Of a DNA stretch of 64,000 nucleotides, positions 43,921 through 52,718 are shown in pieces. The translations under genes were made by a program, and so were the position numbers. The notes beneath the pieces were generated by a model that searched no databases, was not told where the DNA came from, and saw only the letters and a program-made list of their open reading frames with translations. The first letter of the stretch is position 1. Every line of letters begins with the position of its first letter. Origin of the DNA: Knoellia koreensis (lineage in GTDB: Bacteria; Actinomycetota; Actinomycetes; Actinomycetales; Dermatophilaceae); assembly GCF_013041615.1 (NCBI RefSeq), contig NZ_JABEPQ010000005.1:231924-295923 (forward strand), in the 5' to 3' direction.

Positions 43921-44007
43921 CACGACAAGACCCTCGTTGCACGGCATACGTCGGTTCATCAGCCCGAGGTATGCCGCGTAGTGCGGGTTTTGCGGGAGTG
44001 TCGCCTC
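43921..44007. repeat. Palindromic element family E, copy 2
   Basis: Contains two facing GTATGCCG motifs (CGGCATAC at 43942 and GTATGCCG at 43969) inside a longer sequence that aligns with element E1 at 26724-26824. Its right part (GCGGGTTTTGCGGGAGTGTCGCC) reaches the stop of the leftward SorC gene, so here it terminates one gene only; the LacI gene to the left starts outward from the region. Confidence 0.75.
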
Positions 44008-44947
44008 AGTCGGCGAGCAGCACCTGGGCGAGCGGGGCGTCCACCACGAGGCCCTGGACGAGGCCGCCCTCGAGAGCGGCCTTCACAGCCGGTGCCTTGG
44101 CCTCACCCGAGACCACCGCGATCACCTCGCGGAACCCACTCAGGACCTGCGGGTCGATGGTCATGAGGCGCGCAGCGACCTTGGGGCGCAACGGCTTTCC
44201 GCTCTTGTCGAAGAACACGCCGGCGAGCTCGCCGACGACTCCGGCGCGGGTCAGCTCGGCCTGCTCGTCGGCGTCGAGCAGGTCGTGGATGGTCGACTCC
44301 CCCGGCGCCCAGAGGCCGATGCCGACGACCGCGTGGGTCACCCGGGCCGCGGCCTCGAGGCCCTGGCTGACCGCCGGCTGGCGACGCAGGGCGTCGGCGC
44401 TGGCCTTGGTGTCGAGGACGAACGGCGCGTAGAAGACGTGCGCCCTGCCGCCGGAGAGACGGGCCGCGCGGCGGACGATGTCGACGGCGCTGCTGTCGAA
44501 GTCCGGCAGCGCGATCGCACCGGTCAGCTGCACCACCTCGGTGCGCGGCAACCGGGCGAGCGCGCCCACCATGGCGTGGACGTTGCGCGACCACGGCAGG
44601 CCGAGCACGTCGCCGTCGGTGAGCACCTCGGCGAGCAGGTCGGCAGCGGCGCGTCCGAGCTGGGCCCGCACGGCTCCGGCGTCCTGGTCGGCCGTCTCGA
44701 CGACGACGGCGTGGCCCAGGCCGTAGCGCTCCTGGAGCTGCGCCGAGAGGTCGACGTCCAGCGCCCCTTGGCGCACGATCTCGATGCGCACCAGGCCTCG
44801 TTCGCGGGCGGCCTCGAGCAGCCGGGCGACCTTGAACCTGCTGATGCCGAGCTCGTCGGCGATCTCGACCTTGGACCGGTTCTGCAGGTAGTGCCGGCGC
44901 GCCACGGCTGCCTGGAGCACCAGCTCGGCAGGGCCTTCGTCGATCAC
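44006..44947 (-). CDS. SorC/DeoR-family sugar-binding transcriptional regulator
   Basis: 313-residue SorC-type regulator. The N-terminal HTH is NRSKVEIADELGISRFKVARLLEAARERGLVRIEI (about 23-57), and the rest is the sugar-phosphate-binding domain (LGRAAADLLAEVLTDGDVLGLPWSRN, APFVLDTKASADALRRQPAV, VGIGLWAPGESTIHDLLDADEQAEL). GTG 44947 is chosen because AAGGTGG lies upstream; the frame is open to 45025. It is divergent from the polyol ABC operon and should respond to a phosphorylated product of the pathway. Confidence 0.92.
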   Translation of the reverse strand: MIDEGPAELVLQAAVARRHYLQNRSKVEIADELGISRFKVARLLEAARERGLVRIEIVRQGALDVDLSAQLQERYGLGHAVVVETADQDAGAVRAQLGRAAADLLAEVLTDGDVLGLPWSRNVHAMVGALARLPRTEVVQLTGAIALPDFDSSAVDIVRRAARLSGGRAHVFYAPFVLDTKASADALRRQPAVSQGLEAAARVTHAVVGIGLWAPGESTIHDLLDADEQAELTRAGVVGELAGVFFDKSGKPLRPKVAARLMTIDPQVLSGFREVIAVVSGEAKAPAVKAALEGGLVQGLVVDAPLAQVLLAD

Positions 44948-44964
44948 GGACCACCTTCTCGGCG

Positions 44965-45031
44965 TTGACAGCGCCACCCGGCACCGATTTACTCGAACTA
45001 CTCGTTTGCGCATGGTGGCGCTCATATGAGC
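44965..45031 (+). promoter_or_regulatory. Promoter and palindromic operator of the polyol operon
   Basis: TTGACA (44965-44970), 17-bp spacer, TTTACT (44988-44993) fits a promoter for the rightward operon. A 12-bp perfect palindrome GCTCATATGAGC (45020-45031) lies about 25 bases past the -10, a position suited to repression by the divergent SorC protein. Confidence 0.65.
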
Positions 45032-45084
45032 ACCGTGTCAAGCGCAGCACATCGGGCGCCGTCACTGGCGACGGAGGAGGACGC

Positions 45085-46443
45085 GTGCGAACCACGAAGA
45101 TCGCGGTGCTGGCGGCGACGACAGCCGGCGCGCTCGCACTCACCGGCTGCGCCGGGTGGGGCGGCGGAGCCGGGGGCGGCGGCTCGGACAGCATCAACGT
45201 GCTGATGGTGAACAACCCGCAGATGGTCGACCTGCAGCAGCTGACCGCCGACAACTTCACCAAGGAGACCGGCATCAAGGTCAACTTCACCGTGCTGCCC
45301 GAGAACGACGTGCGCGACAAGATCAGCCAGGAGTTCTCCAGCCAGTCCGGCCAGTACGACGTGGCCTCGCTGTCGAACTTCGAGATCCCGATCTACGCCA
45401 AGGCCAAGTGGATCGCGCCACTCGACGACTACATCGCCCAGGACAGCGAGTTCGACCAGTCCGACATCCTGAAGCCGATGACGACCTCGCTGTCGAGCGA
45501 GGGCAAGGTCTACGGCGAGCCCTTCTACGGCGAGTCCTCGTTCCTCATGTACCGCAAGGACGTCCTGGCGGCCAAGGGCATCACGATGCCGGCCAAGCCG
45601 ACGTGGCAGCAGGTCGCCGACATCGCCGCCAAGGTCGACGGGGCCGAGCCGGGCATGAAGGGCATCTGCCTGCGCGGCCAGCCCGGCTGGGGCCAGCTCT
45701 TCGCACCCCTCACCACCGTCGTCAACACCTTCGGTGGCACGTGGTTCAACCAGGACTGGACACCGGGTGTCAACGCTCCGGAGTTCAAGGAGGCCACCAA
45801 CTTCTACGTGGACCTCGTCCGCAAGCACGGCGAGAAGGGCGCACCGCAGGCCGGCTTCACCGAGTGCCTCAACAACCTCATCCAGGGCAACGTCGCCATG
45901 TGGTACGACGCCACCTCGGCCGCCGGGTCGCTCGAGGCCGACGGGTCGAAGTTCAAGGGCAAGTTCGGCTACGCACCGGCGCCGGTCGTCAAGACCGACT
46001 CCGCCGGCTGGCTCTACGCCTGGTCGTGGTCGATCCAACAGGCCAGCACCAAGAAGGACAACGCCTGGAAGTTCATCTCCTGGGCCAGCGGCAAGAAGTA
46101 CGAGGAGCTCGTCGGCAGCCAGCTCGGGTGGACCAAGGTGCCGGCCGGCAAGCGGGCCTCCACCTACGAGAACGCCGACTACCTCAAGGTCGCCTCAGCC
46201 TTCGCCGAACCCACCAAGGCCGCGATCGAGGCCGCCGACCCCGAGAACCCCGGCGTCCAGCCCCGACCCGCCATCGGCATCCAGTTCGTCGACATCCCCG
46301 AGTTCCCCGACCTCGGCACCCAGGTGAGCCAGGACGTCAGCTCCGCCATCGCCGGGAAGACCACCGTCGACGAGGCACTCGACAAGGGGCAGAAGCTCGC
46401 CGAGGACGTCGCCGAGCGCTACCAGAAGAGGAAGGACCAGTGA
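45085..46443 (+). CDS. Polyol/sugar ABC transporter substrate-binding lipoprotein
   Basis: 452-residue family 1 solute-binding protein. Start GTG 45085 follows GGAGGAGG by 4 bases. The signal ends in lipobox LALTGC, then a Gly/Ser linker. Conserved blocks include INVLMVNNPQMVDLQQLTADNFTKETGIKVNF, GKVYGEPFYGESSFLMYRKDVL and VAMWYDATSAAGSLEADGSKF, a pattern of sorbitol/mannitol-type receptors. The stop overlaps the first permease start (TGATG). Confidence 0.93.
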   Translation: MRTTKIAVLAATTAGALALTGCAGWGGGAGGGGSDSINVLMVNNPQMVDLQQLTADNFTKETGIKVNFTVLPENDVRDKISQEFSSQSGQYDVASLSNFEIPIYAKAKWIAPLDDYIAQDSEFDQSDILKPMTTSLSSEGKVYGEPFYGESSFLMYRKDVLAAKGITMPAKPTWQQVADIAAKVDGAEPGMKGICLRGQPGWGQLFAPLTTVVNTFGGTWFNQDWTPGVNAPEFKEATNFYVDLVRKHGEKGAPQAGFTECLNNLIQGNVAMWYDATSAAGSLEADGSKFKGKFGYAPAPVVKTDSAGWLYAWSWSIQQASTKKDNAWKFISWASGKKYEELVGSQLGWTKVPAGKRASTYENADYLKVASAFAEPTKAAIEAADPENPGVQPRPAIGIQFVDIPEFPDLGTQVSQDVSSAIAGKTTVDEALDKGQKLAEDVAERYQKRKDQ

Positions 46444-47402
46444 TGGCTGCCGACACCTCGGTCTCGCCGGAGCCGGCGGCCGCCCGCGAGCCGGCCACGC
46501 GGCATACCCCGTCTCCTGCCCTGCGCAAGGCCGGCGACTGGTCGCGGCGCGCACCCCTCCTGCCCGCGTTGATCTTCGTGATCCTCATGACCCAGCTGCC
46601 CTTCCTCGCAACGCTGGTCATCTCCTTCATGAACTGGAATGCGTACTACCCGGACGAGCGAGGGTTCGCCGGGTTCGACAACTTCGTGCGCGTCTTCACC
46701 GACACCAACACGAGGAACGCCGTGTGGGTGACGATCCTGCTCACCGTCAGCGTCGTCTTCGTGAGCCTCGTGCTCGGCCTGCTGATCGCGTTGCTGCTCG
46801 ACCGCAAGTTCCGCGGGCAGGGCATCGTGCGCACGCTGATGATCACGCCGTTCCTGATCGTCCCGGTGGCCGCCGCGCTGCTGTGGAAGCACGCGCTCTA
46901 CAACCCCGAGTACGGCCTGTTCAACGGGCTGCTGCGGGCGGTCTTCGGCGAGAACGCGCCGCAGCCGGACTGGATCACCAACAACCCGCTCATCGCGATC
47001 ATCGCCGCGCTGGTGTGGCAGTGGACACCGTTCATGATGCTGATCCTGTTGGCAGGCTTGCAATCTCGCCCGCTCGACGTCGTCGAGGCGGCACGGATCG
47101 ACGGCGCCAGCTCGTGGCAGATCTTCACCAACATGACGCTGCCGCACCTGCGCCAGTACATCGAGCTGTCCGCACTGCTCGGCGCGATCTACGTCGTGCA
47201 GAACTTCGACGCCGTCTTCACCATCACCTCCGGTGGCCTCGGCACGGCCAACCTGCCGTACTTCATCTACCAGACCTTCTACACCGCCCAGGACTACGGC
47301 CGGGCGTCCGCCGCCGGCGTCGTCGTCGTCATCGGCACCATCATCATCGCCACGCTGGCGCTGCGGTCCGCGTTCAGCCTGTTCAAGGAGGAGGGACGAT
47401 GA
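46443..47402 (+). CDS. Polyol ABC transporter permease (MalF/MtlF type)
   Basis: 319-residue permease. A Pro/Ala-rich cytoplasmic leader precedes six helices starting at PLLPALIFVILMTQLPFLATLVIS. The EAA loop is VVEAARIDGASSWQIFTNMTLPHLRQYIEL. The ATG overlaps the binding-protein stop, and the stop overlaps the next permease start (ATGA). The leader's RHTPS is encoded across a GTATGCCG motif (46500). Confidence 0.93.
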   Translation: MAADTSVSPEPAAAREPATRHTPSPALRKAGDWSRRAPLLPALIFVILMTQLPFLATLVISFMNWNAYYPDERGFAGFDNFVRVFTDTNTRNAVWVTILLTVSVVFVSLVLGLLIALLLDRKFRGQGIVRTLMITPFLIVPVAAALLWKHALYNPEYGLFNGLLRAVFGENAPQPDWITNNPLIAIIAALVWQWTPFMMLILLAGLQSRPLDVVEAARIDGASSWQIFTNMTLPHLRQYIELSALLGAIYVVQNFDAVFTITSGGLGTANLPYFIYQTFYTAQDYGRASAAGVVVVIGTIIIATLALRSAFSLFKEEGR

Positions 47403-48316
47403 GCACCGCCGCCCAGTCCGAGACCGAGGGCACGCCCACCGGGTCGGCCCGCCGCTCCGGCACGGTGCCGGGATCCGGTCCCACACAGGAGATCCGGCAC
47501 GCCAAGCCGCCGCGCAGCGGGGTGCTGCTCACCGCCGCCGCCTGGGTGGTCGGCATCCTGTTCGCGCTGCCCGTGCTGTGGATGATCCTCACGTCGTTCC
47601 ACAGCGAGGAGGACGCGGCCAAGAACCCGCCGGACGTCTTCGCGCCGTTGTCGCTCGACGGCTACCGCGCGTTCTTCGACGCGGGTCCGTGGCCGCCGCT
47701 GCTCAACTCGCTCACGGCCAGCGTGATCTCCACGGCGCTCGTGCTGCTGCTGGCGTTCCCCGCGGCCTACGCCCTGTCGATCCGCCCGGTGAAGAAGTGG
47801 ACGGACGTCCTCTTCTTCTTCCTGTCGACCAAGATGCTGCCCATCGTCGCGGGCATCCTGCCGCTCTACCTGTTCGCGCAGAAGGTCGGCATCCTCGACA
47901 ACATCTGGTGGCTGATCCTGCTCTACACGTCGATGAACCTGCCCATCGCCGTGTGGATGCTGCGCTCGTTCCTCGCCGAGGTGCCGGTCGAGATGCTCGA
48001 GGCCGCCTCGGTCGACGGTGCCTCCCTCACCCGGACGCTGCGTGACATCGTGGCCCCGGTCGTCATGCCGGGCATCGCGGCGGCTGCGCTGATCTGCTTC
48101 ATCTTCAGCTGGAACGAGCTGCTGCTCGCCCGCGTCCTCACCGGCACGGTGGCAGGGACCGCCCCGGTGTTCTTGACTGGGTTCGTGACCTCCCAGGGCC
48201 TGTTCCTCGCCAAGGTGTGCGCGGCCTCGTTCGTCGTGTCGCTGCCGGTGCTGGCCGCGGGCTTCGCGGCCCAGGACAAGCTGGTGCAGGGCCTGTCGAT
48301 GGGTGCCGTCAAGTGA
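47399..48316 (+). CDS. Polyol ABC transporter permease (MalG/MtlG type)
   Basis: 305-residue second permease. A 40-residue polar leader precedes helix 1 (GVLLTAAAWVVGILFALPVLWMILTSF). The EAA loop is MLEAASVDGASLTRTLRDIVAPVVMPGIAAAAL, and the protein closes FAAQDKLVQGLSMGAVK, characteristic of mannitol/sorbitol-type MalG proteins. No ATPase gene follows, so a shared MsmK/UgpC-type ATPase elsewhere must energise this importer. Confidence 0.93.
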   Translation: MSTAAQSETEGTPTGSARRSGTVPGSGPTQEIRHAKPPRSGVLLTAAAWVVGILFALPVLWMILTSFHSEEDAAKNPPDVFAPLSLDGYRAFFDAGPWPPLLNSLTASVISTALVLLLAFPAAYALSIRPVKKWTDVLFFFLSTKMLPIVAGILPLYLFAQKVGILDNIWWLILLYTSMNLPIAVWMLRSFLAEVPVEMLEAASVDGASLTRTLRDIVAPVVMPGIAAAALICFIFSWNELLLARVLTGTVAGTAPVFLTGFVTSQGLFLAKVCAASFVVSLPVLAAGFAAQDKLVQGLSMGAVK

Positions 48317-48336
48317 GCGAAGGAGCCGACGAGAGT

Positions 48337-49878
48337 ATGCCGCCGTCCCCGGCGGGCGCGAAGGCTGGCCCCCGCGCCGCACCAGTTCCGTTGTCCGACA
48401 AGACCATCGGTGACCTCGACGCGCGAGTGGCCGTCCCGGCATACGACCGCTCGAAGCTGGCGGCGAGCATCGTCCACTTCGGGGTCGGCGGGTTCCACCG
48501 GGCACACGAGGCGATGTACCTGGACGCGCTGATGAACCAAGGGGAGGCACTCGACTGGGCCCTGTGCGGGGTCGGCGCCCTCCCCCACGACCGGCGCATT
48601 ATCGACACCCTCCGGGCGCAGGACGGCCTCTACACACTGGTGGTCAAGCACCCGGACGGGCGGCTCGAGCCGCGGGTCATCGGCAGCATCGCCGAGGTGA
48701 TGTTCGCCCCCGACGACCCCGGCGCGGTCGTGGACCGGCTGACCGACGAGCGCACCCGCATCGTGTCGTTGACGATCACCGAGGGCGGTTACCTCGTCAA
48801 CCAGGTGACCGGTGAGTTCGACGCGAAGGACCCGTCGATCCAGGCCGACTTGGCCGCCGACTTCACGGGTGGCGACTCTCCCACAACGGTTTTCGGGTTC
48901 ATCGTGGCCGCACTCGACCGGCGCCGGCGTCAGGGGCGGGCACCGTTCACGGTGATGAGCTGCGACAACCTGCCCGACAACGGCGACGTCGCGAAGCGGA
49001 TGATGACGGCGTTCGCCCGGCTCAAGGATCCCGAGCTCGCCGACTGGATGGAGTCGTACGTGCCGTTCCCCAACTGCATGGTCGACCGCATCACACCGGT
49101 GACCACGCCCGAGGACATCGCGCGGCTGGCCGAGGAGTTCGGGGTCGAGGACGGCTGGCCGGTGGTCTGCGAGCCATTCACGCAGTGGGTGCTGGAGGAC
49201 GCCTTCGGGGAGGCCGGTCGCCCGCCGTTCGAGGACGCCGGCGTGCAGCTCGTCGACGACGTCGTGCCCTACGAGCTGATGAAGCTGCGGCTGCTCAACG
49301 CGAGCCACCAGGCCCTGGCCTACCTCGGCTACCTGTCGGGGTACCGCTATGCGCACGAAGTGGCCCAGGACCCGCTGTTCGCCACGTTCCTGCTCGCCTA
49401 CATGGAACGCGAGGGGTCACCGACGCTGCCGGAGGTGCCGGGTGTCGACCTCGACGGATACCGACGCCAGCTGGTCGAGCGCTTCGCCAACCCCGAGGTG
49501 CGCGACACGCTCGCGCGGCTGTGCGCGGAGTCCTCCGACCGCATCCCGAAATGGCTCGTCCCGGTGATCAGGGAGAACCTGCGCACCGGTGGCGAGATCG
49601 AGCTCAGTGCGCTCGTGGTCGCCTCGTGGGCGAGGTATGCCGAGGGCGTGGACGAGCAGGGCAACGCCATCGACGTGGTCGACCGGTTGAAGGACAAGGT
49701 GATGGCCGCAGCTGCCGCCCAGAAGGACGACCCCTTGGCCTTCCTGCGCGACCGCGACCTGTTCGGCGACCTGGCCGACGTCGAACGGTTCACCACGGCA
49801 TACCTCGCGGCGCTGAAAAGCCTGCACGAGAAGGGCGCCCGTGAAACGCTCGAGGCGTGGAGCAACCAGACCAGGTGA
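48337..49878 (+). CDS. Mannitol dehydrogenase-family polyol 2-dehydrogenase
   Basis: 513-residue long-chain dehydrogenase of the mannitol 2-dehydrogenase/fructuronate reductase family. Nucleotide-binding start IVHFGVGGFHRAHEAMYLD, then TLVVKHPDGR, and the catalytic region VTGEFDAKDPSIQADL to MKLRLLNASHQALAYLGYL, where the Lys-Leu-Arg-Leu-Leu-Asn-x-x-His segment holds the catalytic Lys, Asn and His. It oxidises mannitol, arabitol or sorbitol to the ketose. ATG 48337 follows AAGGAG by 11 bases; a GTG at 48313 overlapping the permease stop is the alternative. ATG 48337 lies inside a GTATGCCG motif. Confidence 0.93.
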   Translation: MPPSPAGAKAGPRAAPVPLSDKTIGDLDARVAVPAYDRSKLAASIVHFGVGGFHRAHEAMYLDALMNQGEALDWALCGVGALPHDRRIIDTLRAQDGLYTLVVKHPDGRLEPRVIGSIAEVMFAPDDPGAVVDRLTDERTRIVSLTITEGGYLVNQVTGEFDAKDPSIQADLAADFTGGDSPTTVFGFIVAALDRRRRQGRAPFTVMSCDNLPDNGDVAKRMMTAFARLKDPELADWMESYVPFPNCMVDRITPVTTPEDIARLAEEFGVEDGWPVVCEPFTQWVLEDAFGEAGRPPFEDAGVQLVDDVVPYELMKLRLLNASHQALAYLGYLSGYRYAHEVAQDPLFATFLLAYMEREGSPTLPEVPGVDLDGYRRQLVERFANPEVRDTLARLCAESSDRIPKWLVPVIRENLRTGGEIELSALVVASWARYAEGVDEQGNAIDVVDRLKDKVMAAAAAQKDDPLAFLRDRDLFGDLADVERFTTAYLAALKSLHEKGARETLEAWSNQTR

Positions 49879-51308
49879 GCAACGACCCACAGGCGCCCCG
49901 ACTCGTCGCCGGCGTCGACTCCTCGACGCAGTCCTGCAAGGTGGTGGTCGTCGATGCCGCGACCGGGGAGGTGGTGCGCACCGGCCGCGCCGCACACCCC
50001 GACGGCACGTCGGTCGACCCCGCCCGGTGGTGGGACGCCTACCTCGAGGCGACCAAGGACGGCCTGCTCGACGGGGTACAGGCGATCGCCGTGGGCGGCC
50101 AGCAGCACGGCATGGTGGCGCTCGACGAGTCCGGCGAGGTGATCCGGGATGCGTTGCTGTGGAACGACACCCGCTCCGCGCAGGCCGCCCGTGACCTCAC
50201 CGACGAGCTCGGCGGCGTCAGCGCGTGGGTCGACGCGGTGGGCATGTCGCCACTGCCGAGCTTCACCATCACCAAGGTGCGCTGGCTCGCCGAGCACGAA
50301 CCGGACAACGCCGCCCGCGTCGCCGACGTGGTGCTGCCGCACGACTGGCTGACCGGGCAGATCCTGAAGCAGGGCAACGGGTTCGAGCGCTGGGTGACCG
50401 ATCGCAGTGACGCGTCGGGCACGTGCTACTTCGACTCGGTGGGCAACGCCTACCGGTCAGACCTGCAACGGATGGCGCTCGGCCGCGAGTTCGGGGTGCC
50501 GCACGTGGTGGGCCCGCACGAGGTCGCCGGCCGGACGGAGGCCGGCCTGGTGGTGGGCCCGGGGGCCGGTGACAACGCCGGGGCCGCGCTCGGGCTGGGG
50601 CTGCAGCGCGGTGACGTGGTGGTGTCGCTGGGGACCAGCGGTGCGGTCTTCGCCGACGCCGCGGAGCCGGTGCGCGACGAGCGCGGGCTGATCGCGTCGT
50701 TCGCCAGCGCCTCGGGAGCGCACCTGCCGCTCATGGCAACCCTCAACGCGGCGCGGGTCCTCACTGCCGCCGCCCAGCTGCTCGGCACCGACCTGGCCGG
50801 ACTGGACCGGCTCGCTCTCGCGGCCGAGGCGGGTGCTGGCGGGCTGACCCTGCTGCCCTACCTCGACGGTGAGCGCAGCCCCAACCTCCCCGACGCCACC
50901 GGCACTCTCGGCGGGCTGACGCGCACCAACGCGACCCCCGAGAACCTCGCCCGCGCCGCCGTCGAGGGCATGCTCGCCAACCTCGTGGCCGGGGTCGACG
51001 ACCTGCGCCACCTCGGGCTGCCCGTCGAGCGCGTGGTCCTCATCGGTGGGGCGTCCGCGTCAGCGGCCGTGCGGGCGGTGGCGCCGGGCCTGTTCGGGGT
51101 GCCGGTGGTCGTCCCCGCTCCGGGCGAGTACGTCGGGCTCGGCGCAGCGCGCCAGGCGGCCTGGGTGCTGTCGGGCGCGGACGAGCCGCCCGACTGGTCG
51201 GTCGCCGACGAGGCCACCCTCGACCCGCCGAAAGGCGACGCCGCGCAGGGGGGAGCCGAGGTCCTGGCCCGTTACGCCACCCTCCGCGACACCCTCCACC
51301 GTCGGTAA
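49875..51308 (+). CDS. xylB: Xylulokinase
   Basis: 477-residue FGGY sugar kinase. N-terminal phosphate-1 motif RLVAGVDSSTQSCKVVVVDAATG, then AVGGQQHGMVALD (substrate loop) and LLWNDTRSAQAA; C-terminal ATPase part with VVSLGTSGAVF and LIGGASASAAVRAVAPGLFGVPVVVP. The GQQHGM segment is typical of D-xylulose kinases. It phosphorylates the ketose made by the preceding dehydrogenase (xylulose from arabitol or xylitol), sending it to the pentose phosphate pathway. GTG 49875 overlaps the dehydrogenase stop (GTGA); a GTG at 49857 is also possible. Confidence 0.92.
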   Translation: MSNDPQAPRLVAGVDSSTQSCKVVVVDAATGEVVRTGRAAHPDGTSVDPARWWDAYLEATKDGLLDGVQAIAVGGQQHGMVALDESGEVIRDALLWNDTRSAQAARDLTDELGGVSAWVDAVGMSPLPSFTITKVRWLAEHEPDNAARVADVVLPHDWLTGQILKQGNGFERWVTDRSDASGTCYFDSVGNAYRSDLQRMALGREFGVPHVVGPHEVAGRTEAGLVVGPGAGDNAGAALGLGLQRGDVVVSLGTSGAVFADAAEPVRDERGLIASFASASGAHLPLMATLNAARVLTAAAQLLGTDLAGLDRLALAAEAGAGGLTLLPYLDGERSPNLPDATGTLGGLTRTNATPENLARAAVEGMLANLVAGVDDLRHLGLPVERVVLIGGASASAAVRAVAPGLFGVPVVVPAPGEYVGLGAARQAAWVLSGADEPPDWSVADEATLDPPKGDAAQGGAEVLARYATLRDTLHRR

Positions 51309-51348
51309 GTCACCCAAATGGAAGATCGTTGACGTCAGCGCGCCGTGC

Positions 51349-52575
51349 TCAGACGTGAACTTTGGGGAGATGTTCGTCCTGCTGTGGAAGGTTCCCGGCA
51401 CTGGCGAAGTTTGGCCCAAAGTTCGCGTGGCGGCGCGCGGCGAGGCGGTCGGCGACCACGAGGACCACGAGGGCACCGAGGGCGAGCGCCGCACCGTCCC
51501 ACAGGGTCGAGGCGTACCCAAGCCCGGCGGTGATGGTGAGGCCACCGAGCCAGGCACCCGCGGCGTTGCCGACGTTGAAGGCAGCGATGTTGGCGCCACT
51601 GGCCAGCGTTGGCGCCGACCCGGCGTACCGCATGATCCGCATCTGGAGTCCGGGCACGGTCGCGAAGCCGAACCCACCCATCAGCACGAGCGACACCACC
51701 GCCATGACCGGCGACGACGCCGTGAGCGCGAAGACGGTCATGGCCACCGTGAGGGCCGCGAGCACGACGGTGAGGGTCACGGGCACCGACCGGTCGGCCG
51801 CCTTGCCCCCCGCCCAGTTGCCGGCGAACATGCCAAGGCCGAAGAGCACCAGCAGCCACGGGACCGTCGCGCTGGCAAAGCCGGAGACCGCGGTGAGCGT
51901 GTAGGCGCTGTAGGTGAACGCACCGAACATGCCGCCGAACCCGAGCACCGTCACGAGCAGCGACAGCCACACCTGACCGGACCGGAAGGCCCCGACCTCA
52001 CCGCGCAGCCCGGCGCCGTTGCGGTCCGCCGGCTGTGACGGGACGAGGGTCGCCATGCCGACGAGGGCGAGGATGCCGATGCCGGTGATGGCCCAGAACG
52101 TCGAGCGCCACCCGAGCTGTTGCCCGAGCAGGGTGCCGAAGGGGACGCCGAGCACGTTGGCCGTCGTGAGCCCGCCGAACATCATGGCGATGGCGCCGGC
52201 TTTGCGTTCGGGCGCAACGAGATTCGCGGCGACGACGGCACCGATGCCGAAGAAGGCACCGTGGGTGAGGGCGGCGAGGATGCGTCCGAGGAGCATGACC
52301 TCGTAGGTGGGGGCGATGGCCGAGACGAGGTTGCCGGCGATGAACAGCACCATGAGTGCGGTGAGGACGTGCTTGCGGTTGAAGCGCGTGACCGCCGCGG
52401 TGAGGCCGATCGCGCCGACGGCCACGCTGAGCGCGTAGCCCGAGATCAGCCAGCCCGCCGCGGCCTCGTCGACGCGGAAGTCGGTGGCCACCTCGGGGAG
52501 CAGCCCGGCGATGACGAACTCGGTGAGTCCGATGCCGAAGCCCCCGAGGGCGAGGGCGAGGAGTCCGAGTGGCAT
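51349..52575 (-). CDS. MFS transporter (AraJ/sugar efflux-like)
   Basis: 408-residue, 12-helix facilitator. It opens LLALALGGFGIGLTEFVIAGLLPEVATDFRV, the start of the AraJ/YdhP drug-resistance group, and carries GRILAALTHGAFFGIGAVVAANL. It is divergent from a MarR regulator across a shared operator region. The last ~25 residues (HANFGPNFASAGNLPQQDEH...) are encoded by palindromic element D1, so the gene reads through the repeat before stopping. Probably an efflux pump induced by the MarR ligand. Confidence 0.9.
   Translation of the reverse strand: MPLGLLALALGGFGIGLTEFVIAGLLPEVATDFRVDEAAAGWLISGYALSVAVGAIGLTAAVTRFNRKHVLTALMVLFIAGNLVSAIAPTYEVMLLGRILAALTHGAFFGIGAVVAANLVAPERKAGAIAMMFGGLTTANVLGVPFGTLLGQQLGWRSTFWAITGIGILALVGMATLVPSQPADRNGAGLRGEVGAFRSGQVWLSLLVTVLGFGGMFGAFTYSAYTLTAVSGFASATVPWLLVLFGLGMFAGNWAGGKAADRSVPVTLTVVLAALTVAMTVFALTASSPVMAVVSLVLMGGFGFATVPGLQMRIMRYAGSAPTLASGANIAAFNVGNAAGAWLGGLTITAGLGYASTLWDGAALALGALVVLVVADRLAARRHANFGPNFASAGNLPQQDEHLPKVHV
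51355..51430. repeat. Palindromic element family D, copy 1
   Basis: GTGAACTTTGGGGAGATGTT on the left and GCGAAGTTTGGCCCAAAGTTC on the right, separated by a GGAAGGTTCCC core. The right side holds the GGCCCAAAGTTC sub-palindrome. It aligns with the copy at 53193-53270, 1.8 kb away on the other side of the MFS/MarR pair. It lies between xylB and the end of the convergent MFS gene and encodes the C-terminus of the latter. Confidence 0.8.
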
Positions 52576-52625
52576 GACGTGTCCTTGGGTGGTGGGTGGA
52601 GTTTTCCTGAGCCGGTATGCCGCGT

Positions 52626-52676
52626 GTGCAACTATCGGCGCGGACTCAAGTTAGTTGCACGCGCGGGTTATTGCAA
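52626..52676. promoter_or_regulatory. Divergent MFS/marR control region with inverted repeat
   Basis: GTGCAACTA (52626-52634) and TAGTTGCAC (52652-52660) form an inverted repeat typical of MarR operators. Reading leftward, TTGCAA (52676-52671), 17-bp spacer and TAACTT (52653-52648) is a good promoter for the MFS gene, and the operator covers its -10. For marR a -10-like TATGAT lies at 52685-52690 without a clear -35. Repression of both genes by MarR is likely. Confidence 0.75.
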
Positions 52677-52718
52677 ATGCGGGCTATGATGGTGGGGTAT
52701 GACTGCGGAAGGACCACC

